Part shown: positions 26,190-34,253 of the stretch, one piece after another
How positions within the stretch are numbered: the stretch's first letter is position 1
How the letters are laid out: every line of letters starts with the position of its first letter
NCBI GenBank assembly: GCA_018654845.1
Contig: JABIKU010000035.1
Span: forward strand, 62,001-126,000
Length of the DNA: 64,000 nucleotides
Direction: 5' to 3'
Source of the DNA: Methanobacteriota archaeon
GTDB lineage: Archaea; Thermoplasmatota; Poseidoniia; Poseidoniales; Thalassarchaeaceae
Position numbers and translations under genes: made by a program
Notes under the pieces: generated by a model
The model's database searches: none
The model's input: the letters and a program-made list of their open reading frames with translations, nothing else
What the model was told of the DNA's origin: nothing

Positions 26190-27338
26190 ATGGTCAACTT
26201 TCAATTGTCTGAAGAACAAGAGATGTTGCGAGAACTCGCCAATGAATTTTCACGAGATATTGTTCGACCAAATGCGGAACATTGGGATTCCAAAGGAAAG
26301 TTTCCCATGGAAGCAATCGAGGAAGCTCATTCCCTAGGTCTGATGAATCTTCACATCCCAGAAGCCTATGGTGGAATGGGCATGAGCACACTCGACGAAG
26401 TTCTTGTCATGGAAGAATTTGCATGGGGAGACCCAGGGTTTTCCACCGCGTCATATACGAATGGATTGACCTCAGCGCCGATTATCACCGGCGCTACTGA
26501 GGATCAGAAGACAGAATATCTCGGTCGATTAACTGCCGCTCCAAAAATAGCATCTTATTGTGTCACCGAACCGGCTGCTGGTAGCGATGTTCAGGCAATT
26601 GAAACAACTGCGGTTCGAGAAGGTGATCACTATGTTTTGAACGGCGAAAAAATGTTCATTTCAGGAGCCGGTCATGCTGATTGGTTCTTCGTTTTGGCAT
26701 TTACTGATAAATCCGCAGGATACAAGGGGATGAGTGGATTTATCGTCGAATCTTGCTGGGAAGGAGTTGAGTTAGGTAAGAAAGAATCGAATATGGGTCA
26801 ACGAGCTTCAGATACTCGTGGTGTTCGATTCAACAATGTCCATGTACCAATCGAGAATTTAGTCGGAGAAAAAGAGGGAGATGGTTGGTTCAACGCGATG
26901 AAAGCCTTCGATCTTTCACGACCTAATGTTGCTGCGACTGCGGTAGGAACCTCTAGAGCAGCATACGAATATTCACTTCAATATGCAGATCAACGAAAAT
27001 CATTTGGCAAGAAATTGCACCAACATCAAGCAATTCAATTCATGCTCGCTGATATGAAGACAAAAATTGAAGCAGCGAGAGCATTGACTTGGAAAACCGC
27101 TTGGGAAGCGGATAATGGAATCCGAAATACTCAAAGTGCAGCTCATGCGAAGCGATTTGCTGCCGATTCCTCAATGGAAATCACCACCGATGCCGTGCAA
27201 ATATTCGGAGGATATGGATACTCAGAAGAATATCCCGTCGCTCGACTAATGCGAGGTGCTAAAGTATTGCAAATCTATGAAGGCTCTAGCCAAATCCAGA
27301 GAATGATTATCGGTAGAGAAATGTTGAGAGACCTTTGA
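26190..27338 (+). CDS. Acyl-CoA dehydrogenase
   Basis: FAD enzyme that oxidises an acyl-CoA to the 2-enoyl-CoA in fatty-acid or branched-chain amino-acid breakdown. The 382 residues are standard. Visible are the N-terminal helical domain, the CVTEPAAGSDVQ flavin/substrate loop, the RKSFGKKLHQHQAIQFMLADM helix, QIFGGYGYSEEYPVARLMRGAKV and the late Glu in YEGSSQIQRM, the usual catalytic base position. A branched-chain E1 two genes upstream would produce suitable substrates, but this link is inference. A CCC-NTA-GGG hairpin follows the stop by 12 nt. Confidence 0.93.
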   Translation: MVNFQLSEEQEMLRELANEFSRDIVRPNAEHWDSKGKFPMEAIEEAHSLGLMNLHIPEAYGGMGMSTLDEVLVMEEFAWGDPGFSTASYTNGLTSAPIITGATEDQKTEYLGRLTAAPKIASYCVTEPAAGSDVQAIETTAVREGDHYVLNGEKMFISGAGHADWFFVLAFTDKSAGYKGMSGFIVESCWEGVELGKKESNMGQRASDTRGVRFNNVHVPIENLVGEKEGDGWFNAMKAFDLSRPNVAATAVGTSRAAYEYSLQYADQRKSFGKKLHQHQAIQFMLADMKTKIEAARALTWKTAWEADNGIRNTQSAAHAKRFAADSSMEITTDAVQIFGGYGYSEEYPVARLMRGAKVLQIYEGSSQIQRMIIGREMLRDL

Positions 27339-27350
27339 ATTTTCATTTTT

Positions 27351-27365
27351 CAGCCCTTAGGGCTG
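27351..27365 (+). terminator. Hairpin CAGCCC-TTA-GGGCTG after acyl-CoA dehydrogenase
   Basis: Perfect 6-bp stem with a TTA loop, CAGCCCTTAGGGCTG, starting 12 nt after the stop codon. The next gene on the same strand starts at 27422. A T-rich run (TTTTCATTTTT) lies before it rather than after. It shares the CCC-NTA-GGG core with three other hairpins in the window. Confidence 0.4.
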
Positions 27366-27421
27366 GACTCAAACGACCGTTTCATTGAAAGTAGGCCTAC
27401 CTCGCCGATAATTCGTTAATC

Positions 27422-29434
27422 ATGGGTCAATCGAAAGAATTCATCTCGCGACTCGCAACTATTTCCATCCTCGGAATAATGCTATTTCCTATGATTGCTG
27501 TTGCAATCCCAATATCTAATGGAGATTCATTCGAACAATTTGCGATTGATGATTCTAATTGGTGGGAATCAAATACCATGGATTATGATGGTGATTATAT
27601 TCATGATGCAATTTGGCTGGCTCCATCTGCTTCACACTATGATTATCTCGATGAAAATGGAAAAATTAGTGTCATCGTCGATTTCGACCACACACCTACC
27701 TTAGCAGACCAATTAATGCTTGAAACACAATTCGAATTCGAAACACAATTCAGATACTGGTTAATAGATAGTATCGCTGGACGGATTGAAATCACTAAAA
27801 TTACCGAACTCATCAAATTGTCCGAAGTTGTTTTCATCGAACTAGATGGACGCCTAGAAATCGCCATGAACGATGTTAAACCTGCTCATGGCGTTGACTT
27901 AGTTTGGGCGGATACCGGCTATACAGGAGCCGGATCCGCAGTTGCCATCATCGATACAGGAATCGATGGCAATCACAGTGGCCTTGATGACCTCGATGAT
28001 GATAATTCAACAAATGACACGAAAGTAATCGGGTTTTATGACGCAGTAAATAGCCCAGAATTAACCAACGGAACAGAGGTTCAGGCCTATGATGATCAAG
28101 GACACGGAACGCATTGTGCAGGCATTACTGCAGGAACTGGTGCTCCAACCTACGAATATATCGGCGTCGCACCACAAGCTAATCTCGTTGGCGCAAAGGT
28201 TCTCGATGCAGGAGGTTCTGGATCTTATGCTACTGTCATGGCAGGAATGCAATGGACTGTTGATATGCGCCACGTGTTCAATATTCGAGCGGCAAGTATG
28301 AGCCTAGGCGGCCCGGGACTAAGCGAGTGGACTTCATCCGAAGAAGAGAGTGTTAACAGGATGGCAAATGAAATGATGCGGGCAGGTATTGCACTATTCA
28401 TCGCTGCAGGTAATTCGGCGGTCAGCGCTCAAATTGGGACTCCTGGCAGCGCTGAAGATGTCATTACAGTTGGTGCTCTCGATAAAGACACAGGAATTGC
28501 TGTTTATTCGAGCCAAGGACCGACAGAAGAAGGGAGAATAAAGCCAAACATCGCTTTTGTTGGCTCAAGTGTTATGGCACCTGATTTCAATACCGGAACA
28601 GGTTACACTGCGAAATCAGGAACCAGTATGGCAACCCCTGGCGCAGCCGGAGTTGCAGCATTAATGTATCAAGCTAATCCTGATTTGTCACCATTTGATG
28701 TTCGGAACATTATGCAGGAAACAGCGACATACCGTCGCTGTGAGTACATGTTGAAAAACGAGCCATGCGCTGAAGATTTAATCCCAAAAAATCGCCAAAA
28801 TAATGTCTATGGCCACGGACATGTCAACGCTCAGCCATCGGTCGAAGAAGCAGCAAACAAAGTATACGAACTATCGATGTCACTCAACATCACTCTTCAA
28901 AGTGAATTTGGAGATGACAATCGAGTTCATGTCGAAGGAGGAGGGGCTGTTAATTTTCATGTCGAAGGAGGTGCAATGGTAGTCCAATGGCGAACATGGG
29001 ACATGAGAGATAATTGGATGAACTTAGAGGATTTTACCCCTGGTGAAGAATACTTTGAGGTGAGCCATGCACTCTTCATCGACCGATTACAATATTTGCC
29101 AAACAATACGATTGAAGGGAACCAAGTGTTGTTAGTCAGGGCGATTAAGGCTGACCAAGCATCAACGAATGTCGTAGTAAAAATTCACATTATGAGTGAT
29201 GAAGGTTTGACTGAATCATCTAACACTTCGATGAAAAATGCATTAATTATTGGCGTGAAATTACTAATCGCTATCATCATACTCTGCGGAGTTGGTCTAA
29301 TTGGATTTAAGATATCAGAATCGGGATATTTCGAATTTGAAGATGAATTTGAAGATTATGAATTTAAAACAGAAGATGATGAAGTCGTCGAATCACTGAT
29401 GGCTGATACTGACCCCGCAATAGATGATGATTGA
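27422..29434 (+). CDS. Membrane-anchored subtilisin-like serine protease
   Basis: Exported S8 peptidase of 670 residues. Residues 1-29 are a signal peptide. A propeptide-like domain follows, then the catalytic Asp in IIDTGIDGNHSG (about 178), His in GHGTHCAGITAG (about 229), Asn in AAGNSA and Ser in SGTSMATPGAAG (about 401). A C-terminal beta-rich domain precedes one membrane helix (about 607-629) and an acidic cytoplasmic tail. The catalytic half is a clear relative of the protease half of the fusion at 9113, including the shared NWWxDxxxDxxxD N-terminal region, but without a transporter. Likely role: degrading extracellular protein for food. Confidence 0.93.
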   Translation: MGQSKEFISRLATISILGIMLFPMIAVAIPISNGDSFEQFAIDDSNWWESNTMDYDGDYIHDAIWLAPSASHYDYLDENGKISVIVDFDHTPTLADQLMLETQFEFETQFRYWLIDSIAGRIEITKITELIKLSEVVFIELDGRLEIAMNDVKPAHGVDLVWADTGYTGAGSAVAIIDTGIDGNHSGLDDLDDDNSTNDTKVIGFYDAVNSPELTNGTEVQAYDDQGHGTHCAGITAGTGAPTYEYIGVAPQANLVGAKVLDAGGSGSYATVMAGMQWTVDMRHVFNIRAASMSLGGPGLSEWTSSEEESVNRMANEMMRAGIALFIAAGNSAVSAQIGTPGSAEDVITVGALDKDTGIAVYSSQGPTEEGRIKPNIAFVGSSVMAPDFNTGTGYTAKSGTSMATPGAAGVAALMYQANPDLSPFDVRNIMQETATYRRCEYMLKNEPCAEDLIPKNRQNNVYGHGHVNAQPSVEEAANKVYELSMSLNITLQSEFGDDNRVHVEGGGAVNFHVEGGAMVVQWRTWDMRDNWMNLEDFTPGEEYFEVSHALFIDRLQYLPNNTIEGNQVLLVRAIKADQASTNVVVKIHIMSDEGLTESSNTSMKNALIIGVKLLIAIIILCGVGLIGFKISESGYFEFEDEFEDYEFKTEDDEVVESLMADTDPAIDDD

Positions 29435-29975
29435 CCACGCCATCATCTTAGCTGCCGGTGCAAGTTCCCGATTAGGTCAACCAAAAGCGCTGGTTAAATT
29501 ACATGGTAAGACATTGATTGAAATTGTTGATTCTAGATTGAGAAACATGGGGCTCAATGTTTTGGTCGTCACCAGAAGTGAACTAAATGACAAAATTGCA
29601 AGTTTATTGGTGAATTCAAAAATTATTATCAATCCTAATCCAGATGCTGGACGAACTGGTTCGATTCAATGTGGCCTACTTGAATTTCAAGGTAAGCCCA
29701 TTATTTTAGTTCCAATCGATCGCCCGGGTTTCTCAACATCCACATTAAAATTACTCATTAATTCAAAGACAACTTCATGCCCCACTTCAAATGGCATCGG
29801 CGGCCACCCGGTCGCAATTTCAGTTAAAGATGCAAAAAGAATACTTGAGGCACCTCCTAACACACCACTTAGGGAAATTATTACTCCAGAACGTCTCAAA
29901 GTAAACGACATGAATTTGCACCTAAATATTGACACAATCGATGATCTTGAAAATCTAAAATTATCATTAATATGA
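29424..29975 (+). CDS. MobA-like nucleotidyltransferase (MocA-type molybdenum cofactor cytidylyl/guanylyltransferase)
   Basis: Likely adds a nucleotide to molybdopterin for a molybdenum hydroxylase. The 183 residues start with AIILAAGASSRLGQPKAL, the nucleotide-binding loop of the MobA/MocA family, followed by GRTGSIQCGL, VPIDRPGFS and NGIGGHPVAIS. The family also includes other sugar and cofactor nucleotidyltransferases. The XdhC-like gene at 31446 and the hydroxylase at 33683 support MocA, which uses CTP in CoxL-type enzymes. It overlaps the end of the protease gene by 11 nt. Confidence 0.75.
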   Translation: MMIDHAIILAAGASSRLGQPKALVKLHGKTLIEIVDSRLRNMGLNVLVVTRSELNDKIASLLVNSKIIINPNPDAGRTGSIQCGLLEFQGKPIILVPIDRPGFSTSTLKLLINSKTTSCPTSNGIGGHPVAISVKDAKRILEAPPNTPLREIITPERLKVNDMNLHLNIDTIDDLENLKLSLI

Positions 29976-30006
29976 AAACTAGGTGGTTATTGATGAGGTG
30001 TAAAGT

Positions 30007-30028
30007 AAAGTTAGCCGTGGCTAACTTT
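30007..30028 (+). promoter_or_regulatory. Palindromic operator candidate for the DtxR-family regulator
   Basis: Two perfect 10-bp inverted arms, AAAGTTAGCC and GGCTAACTTT, are separated only by GT. The site lies 35 nt upstream of the ZIP transporter start and overlaps a TATA-like CTTTTAAT. The TTAGCC/GGCTAA half-sites resemble binding sites of DtxR/IdeR repressors, and a DtxR-family gene follows the ZIP gene directly. Repression of metal uptake by this protein at this site is inferred. Confidence 0.6.
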
Positions 30029-30062
30029 TAATGCAGAATACTTACGCCGATTCAATTGTAGC

Positions 30063-30881
30063 ATGGATTATTTCGAGTTATTTGTGAGTTTAGATCCTAT
30101 TCAACAGGCATTTATTGCGGGCATTTTCACATGGCTATTAACCGCTGCAGGGGCAGCCTTAGTTCTCTTCTTCAAAGAAATAGATAGAAAAGTACTCGAC
30201 GGAATGCTTGGTTTTGCTGCAGGTGTAATGATTGCTGCTAGCTTTTGGTCACTACTTTCACCTGCCCTAGAACTTTCAGAAGGAAAAAATCTACCCGTAT
30301 GGTTTCCAGCTTTAGTTGGATTCTTACTAGGAGGATTTTGCATGAGGGGAATCGATATGTTTCTGCCACACCTTCATCCAGGAGCACCTCCCGAAGAAAC
30401 AGAAGGTGTGAAAACAACTTGGCATCGAAGTATGTTACTGGTTTCTGCAATAACCCTTCACAACATACCAGAAGGTTTGGCTATTGGTGTGGCATTCGGA
30501 GCTGCGGGAACAGGACTCAGTGGTGCAACATTAGGTGGTGCCATCGCATTATCAATTGGGATTGGAATTCAAAATTTCCCAGAAGGAGCTGCTGTATCTC
30601 TTCCCCTTCGTCGTGAAGGCCTCTCTAGAAGAGCAAGTTTTCTGTGGGGACAGGTATCTGCAATTGTCGAGCCAGTAGCCGCAGTATTGGGCGCAGCATT
30701 GGTCATAGCAGCTGGACCAATTCTTCCATATTCCCTCGCCTTTGCAGCAGGTGCAATGATTTTCGTCGTAGTAGAGGAACTCGTCCCTGAAGCCCATCGT
30801 GGAGGAAATGGCGACATTGCAACAATGGGAGTCATGTTGGGTTTTGCTGTAATGATGGTTCTCGATGTTGCTTTTGGATGA
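30063..30881 (+). CDS. ZIP-family metal transporter (ZupT-like)
   Basis: Imports divalent metal (Zn, Fe or Mn). The 272 residues form about eight helices. The two metal-site helices are clear: HNIPEGLAIGVAFGA and its repeat-like partner QNFPEGAAVSLPLRREG, with VVEELVPEAHRGG near the end. The ZupT/GufA subgroup is suggested by length and by HNIPEG. A palindromic operator candidate precedes it and a DtxR-family repressor gene converges on it 49 nt after its stop, an arrangement that favours regulation by intracellular metal. Confidence 0.9.
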   Translation: MDYFELFVSLDPIQQAFIAGIFTWLLTAAGAALVLFFKEIDRKVLDGMLGFAAGVMIAASFWSLLSPALELSEGKNLPVWFPALVGFLLGGFCMRGIDMFLPHLHPGAPPEETEGVKTTWHRSMLLVSAITLHNIPEGLAIGVAFGAAGTGLSGATLGGAIALSIGIGIQNFPEGAAVSLPLRREGLSRRASFLWGQVSAIVEPVAAVLGAALVIAAGPILPYSLAFAAGAMIFVVVEELVPEAHRGGNGDIATMGVMLGFAVMMVLDVAFG

Positions 30882-30930
30882 GAATTGACCCGTAATTTTA
30901 CAAATTTGAATATCGGATATCCCTGCTTGA

Positions 30931-31407
30931 TTAACTCAGTTTGAATTTGTCCCACCAATCAGGATTAGAACTAATGAAATCAGCCAAATCTGACAGTATC
31001 TCGACCGTATCAGGATGAAGATGGTGTTCGATTCCTTCGGTATCGGCGTGAATGATTTCCTCATCGATTCCAAGATGCTTCAAAAAATCAGAAATAACGC
31101 TATGACGATGTCTCAGCATAGTTGCCAACGACAAACCCCCATCAGTGAGTGTGACCTCTCTGCTGTATCGCTCGTATACGACTAATCCTGCAAGATCGAG
31201 CCTTTGCAACATTTTTGAAACAGTGGGCTTACTCACATGCAAATGTTCTGCAACTTCTCCTGGGCTTGCTTGCCCATATTCATTAATCAATTCATGAATT
31301 AATTCGATGTAATCTTCAATTCGTACAGATTCTCGACGAGCGGCATCTCCGCTTGTCGGATCGTGAGCGCGTTTTAGCGAATCTAGGCGGCGCTCCTCCT
31401 TAACCAT
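30931..31407 (-). CDS. DtxR/MntR-family metal-dependent transcriptional regulator
   Basis: Metal-sensing repressor, 158 residues. The N-terminal winged helix reads IEDYIELIHELINEYGQ and then the recognition helix HVSKPTVSKMLQRLD. The dimerisation and metal-binding region has RHRHSVISDFL and GIEHHLHPDTVEIL, with the His/Glu/Asp ligands typical of MntR/IdeR. No SH3-like C-terminal domain is present. The start is placed at ATG 31407; the frame extends upstream to 31455 but would overlap the divergent XdhC start. Likely targets are the ZIP gene and perhaps the shared 38-nt divergent promoter with xdhC. Confidence 0.88.
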   Translation of the reverse strand: MVKEERRLDSLKRAHDPTSGDAARRESVRIEDYIELIHELINEYGQASPGEVAEHLHVSKPTVSKMLQRLDLAGLVVYERYSREVTLTDGGLSLATMLRHRHSVISDFLKHLGIDEEIIHADTEGIEHHLHPDTVEILSDLADFISSNPDWWDKFKLS

Positions 31408-31445
31408 GAATAAAGGGTATGATAAATTCCACTTGAGGTTTTTCA

Positions 31446-32363
31446 ATGGCATCATGCGGTGGAATTAACAAAGAAATTGCAGAATCTACGAGCAACAAAC
31501 AGAAGTTCTGCCAGCACTCCGATTCATTCGTGACACGCGCCGTGCTCGCTTGGGCGATCGAAAGATTGGATGCTGGCGAGCGGGTCGCAATCGCTTCTGT
31601 AATCAAAGCCAATGGTAGTGTCCCAGGCAAGCCGGGTGCGCGATTAGCAATAGGAAACAGAGGATCTATTTTTGGCACAGTAGGGGGAGCAGGTTTGGAA
31701 CTGCAAGTAGAAAAAAAACTCAATGAAATGCTTGAAATTCCATCAAAAAAACTGCGTAAACAGGGTGGATGCATTGAAACGTTTCAACTATACAAAGATG
31801 CGAAGGGAGAAAAAGCGACACCGCTCGACAGTCTTTGTGGCGGTAGGCTTACCGTCGCTTTTGAGGTGATTGAGCCGGTGCCACATATCTTGATTGCAGG
31901 TGGAGGTCATGTCGGCCGAAGTATTGCAATGTCTGCCGATTTGCTCGGATGGACACATTCAGTTTTTGATATACGAGAAGAATTCTCAAATACTGATAGA
32001 TATCCTTATGCAATAGATAATTTTTCATCTCAAGTAAACGAATTCTTGGATAATGAATCTAAAGAATCCCTACTACGATTTTCAGATATCCTTCTCCTAG
32101 GACACGATTGGTTGGTTGATCAAGAATTGCTTCTAGGACTTCTAAAAATTCGAGGAGATTCAATCCGGCCAAGAATCGGAGCCATCGGATCAAAATCAAA
32201 ATGGAATGCTTTTCTTAAAGCAGCCATTGGAGACGGGATTAATGAGAAGTCTCTGGAAAATGTCAGGTGTCCGATTGGATTGAACATCGGCGCAGATAGT
32301 CCAGAAGAAATTGCTATCTCTGTCTGTGCTGAAATCCTCGCACTAGAACGTGGAGTGGAATAA
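31446..32363 (+). CDS. XdhC/CoxI-family molybdenum hydroxylase maturation factor
   Basis: Chaperone-like protein that binds molybdenum cofactor, takes part in its sulfuration and inserts it into xanthine dehydrogenase/CoxL-type enzymes. The 305 residues have the XdhC N-terminal domain (VIKANGSVPGKPGARLAI, GTVGGAGLE) and the C-terminal Rossmann domain (HILIAGGGHVGRSIAM), ending PIGLNIGADSPEEIAISV as the family does. It lies 2.2 kb upstream of the hydroxylase genes. It is divergent from the DtxR-like gene with 38 nt between starts, so one promoter region serves both. Confidence 0.88.
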   Translation: MASCGGINKEIAESTSNKQKFCQHSDSFVTRAVLAWAIERLDAGERVAIASVIKANGSVPGKPGARLAIGNRGSIFGTVGGAGLELQVEKKLNEMLEIPSKKLRKQGGCIETFQLYKDAKGEKATPLDSLCGGRLTVAFEVIEPVPHILIAGGGHVGRSIAMSADLLGWTHSVFDIREEFSNTDRYPYAIDNFSSQVNEFLDNESKESLLRFSDILLLGHDWLVDQELLLGLLKIRGDSIRPRIGAIGSKSKWNAFLKAAIGDGINEKSLENVRCPIGLNIGADSPEEIAISVCAEILALERGVE

Positions 32364-32364
32364 C

Positions 32365-32751
32365 TTACGCTTCGAGTAATTTATCCTCATCGATTTCTGG
32401 AGAAGGCAACTTTACCGATTCATCCACTACTGTTGGTTGGCGTTCCAAACTCGGGATAAATGTTGTAATAGAAATCCAAAATATGATGATTGTTAGCAAT
32501 AAATACAGGCTAGAGCGGATGAAACGCCAGATGTCGTCTTCAAATAATAGCAATGAAAAATTACTAAAAATTGCTCCGAACACAAATGAAATTACTACGA
32601 AAATTGAACCAATAATGGCCAATCCGACACGGATTGGCATTTTCTTGAATGACCCAAAAAAGAATATTACCATCCTCTTTAGATATTTTTTGAAAAATGC
32701 AATCGTACCAACGATTAACTTTCTTTGAAGAAAAGTTTCCAATATCGGCAT
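32365..32751 (-). CDS. Small membrane protein with two helices, unknown function
   Basis: A 128-residue protein with a basic N-terminal part, two hydrophobic helices (about 42-66 and 78-97) and an acidic C-terminal tail. Family not recognised. It converges on the XdhC-like gene with a 1-nt gap and is divergent from the HTH_10 regulator, with about 210 nt of AT-rich DNA between their starts. Whether it belongs to the molybdenum island functionally is unknown. Confidence 0.5.
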   Translation of the reverse strand: MPILETFLQRKLIVGTIAFFKKYLKRMVIFFFGSFKKMPIRVGLAIIGSIFVVISFVFGAIFSNFSLLLFEDDIWRFIRSSLYLLLTIIIFWISITTFIPSLERQPTVVDESVKLPSPEIDEDKLLEA

Positions 32752-32962
32752 CCAATTCCTCTAACCCTCGCGTCGGACTCTACAAAATTAAGATGACTGA
32801 AGCCTCTATCAAGAAGTGGCGAAATGAAAACCTTACTTTACGGCCTCAGACCATGTTATGATTGTGACAATAATAATTTTCTCATCGCAACTGTGTGAAT
32901 TAAATATTATAGAATTATTATTCTACGACGGATTCAATAACTATACCATACTCCAAAGACCA

Positions 32963-33613
32963 ATGCGTAAGGTTCTCCTTAGTTGGAAGATATCTTCTCT
33001 CGATGGGGCTAAAGAGCTACACAAGATTATGGAAATTTGTGAGCGCATTGAAGTCCTTGGGCACCTTTCAATGTCTAATGAAGGTGTGACTCAACTGGTT
33101 GAAATAAAATTAAAAGAAGGGAAAACAATCGAACATTTTTCAAATCTAGAACACTTTGAAATCATTGAACAACTCGAAGACAATGATGATGGGATTCTAG
33201 TTTCAATGCTCTGTACACACCCACTGGCACAAACCGCTATTGAGTTATCGAATATTCACATTCATCCACCCTATGGAATTGATGCAGAAAGTGGAATGGA
33301 ACTGAGAATTACTGGATTATCTAACTCAGTTCGGCGATTTGTTGCATTAATTCGAATTGCATTACCGCCGGATTCAATCTCTATTCAATCGAAAAAAGGG
33401 GATAAACAAGTCAATGGTTGGAAAGAGGTTTTGACAAATAGACAACGAGAGGTTTTAGCACATGCAATTCGGCGAGGATTCTATAATTTAGATCGGGAAA
33501 TTACTCTCAAAGAACTTGCAATAGAAATGGAAATGGCTCGCAGCACATATGGTGAGCACATCAGAAGAGCTGAATCAGAAATAATGAAAAAAATCCTTGA
33601 TGAACTTAGATGA
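32963..33613 (+). CDS. HTH_10 (bacterioopsin-activator type) transcriptional regulator
   Basis: Archaeal regulator, 216 residues. The C-terminal region LTNRQREVLAHAIRRGFYN...TLKELAIEMEMARSTYGEHIRRAE is the HTH_10 domain of Bat-like proteins. The N-terminal 150 residues form a sensor-like domain I cannot assign. The start is placed at ATG 32963 because the sequence before it is hydrophobic filler without family similarity, though the frame is open to 32858. It lies 69 nt upstream of the molybdenum hydroxylase on the same strand and may control it. A strong hairpin overlaps its stop codon. Confidence 0.8.
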   Translation: MRKVLLSWKISSLDGAKELHKIMEICERIEVLGHLSMSNEGVTQLVEIKLKEGKTIEHFSNLEHFEIIEQLEDNDDGILVSMLCTHPLAQTAIELSNIHIHPPYGIDAESGMELRITGLSNSVRRFVALIRIALPPDSISIQSKKGDKQVNGWKEVLTNRQREVLAHAIRRGFYNLDREITLKELAIEMEMARSTYGEHIRRAESEIMKKILDELR

Positions 33614-33628
33614 GCCCCTAGGGCTCAT
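33610..33628 (+). terminator. Hairpin ATGAGCCC-CTA-GGGCTCAT overlapping the regulator stop codon
   Basis: Perfect 8-bp stem with CTA loop, ATGAGCCCCTAGGGCTCAT. The regulator's TGA stop (33611-33613) is within the first arm. The CoxS-like gene starts 55 nt later. It may end or attenuate transcription between regulator and enzyme genes. The CCC-NTA-GGG core matches three other hairpins. Confidence 0.45.
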
Positions 33629-33682
33629 TCAGAGCATCTTCAAGAGAATGCTCAAAGAGTAGGTCGGCTTGGTGAGGTTAGC

Positions 33683-34249
33683 ATGACTGTCGTAAGACTA
33701 CCAATGTTACCGGGTGCGGAGAAGGCTCCTTGGGCAGCATCTGTGAATGGTAAGGATCATTTGATACCAATCGAAAGTAACGCGATTCTACTCGATGTTT
33801 TACGAGATCAAGTTGGGACTCTTGGAGTAAAACGAGGATGTGATCTCGGAACCTGTGGATGCTGTGCTGTACTTATCGATGGCCAGCCACGACTATCCTG
33901 TTTGACTTTGGCACGCGAGGCTGAAAAATCAGAAATAACCACGGTCGAAGGACTCTCTGATGGCCATCATCTTCACCCGATTCAGAAAACTTTCGCCGAA
34001 TATGGTGGAAGTCAATGCGGCTTCTGCACCCCAGGATTTTTAGTGGTGATTTCAGCTTTGCTTGAAGAAAATTCCCAACCTAGTGATGCTGAAATAAAAA
34101 CTGCTATCGAAGGGAATCTTTGCCGTTGCACCGGTTACCAACAAATTGTAGATTCGGTGCGAGCGGCATCTGAAATTCTTGTCGCAGGAAAGGTAATCCA
34201 GGATTCAACAGACCCAAAGAGTGACCCACATCCAGGATTCGGAGAGTGA
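33683..34249 (+). CDS. Molybdenum hydroxylase, 2Fe-2S subunit (CoxS/HcrC-like)
   Basis: Electron-transfer subunit of a xanthine-oxidase-family enzyme, 188 residues. The N-terminal plant-ferredoxin-type cluster is bound by KRGCDLGTCGCCAVLIDG and a later SC. The second cluster domain has GGSQCGFCTPGFLV and EGNLCRCTGYQ. Both [2Fe-2S] sets are complete. The extra 20 N-terminal residues and a C-terminal tail of about 20 residues are slightly longer than usual. It is first in a tight operon, four nt before the large subunit. Confidence 0.93.
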   Translation: MTVVRLPMLPGAEKAPWAASVNGKDHLIPIESNAILLDVLRDQVGTLGVKRGCDLGTCGCCAVLIDGQPRLSCLTLAREAEKSEITTVEGLSDGHHLHPIQKTFAEYGGSQCGFCTPGFLVVISALLEENSQPSDAEIKTAIEGNLCRCTGYQQIVDSVRAASEILVAGKVIQDSTDPKSDPHPGFGE

Positions 34250-34253
34250 ATTG

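Noticed and set aside
30569-30958. Minus-strand frame inside the ZIP transporter
   Set aside because: Composition is that of a reverse-strand shadow and it lies over a clear transporter gene.
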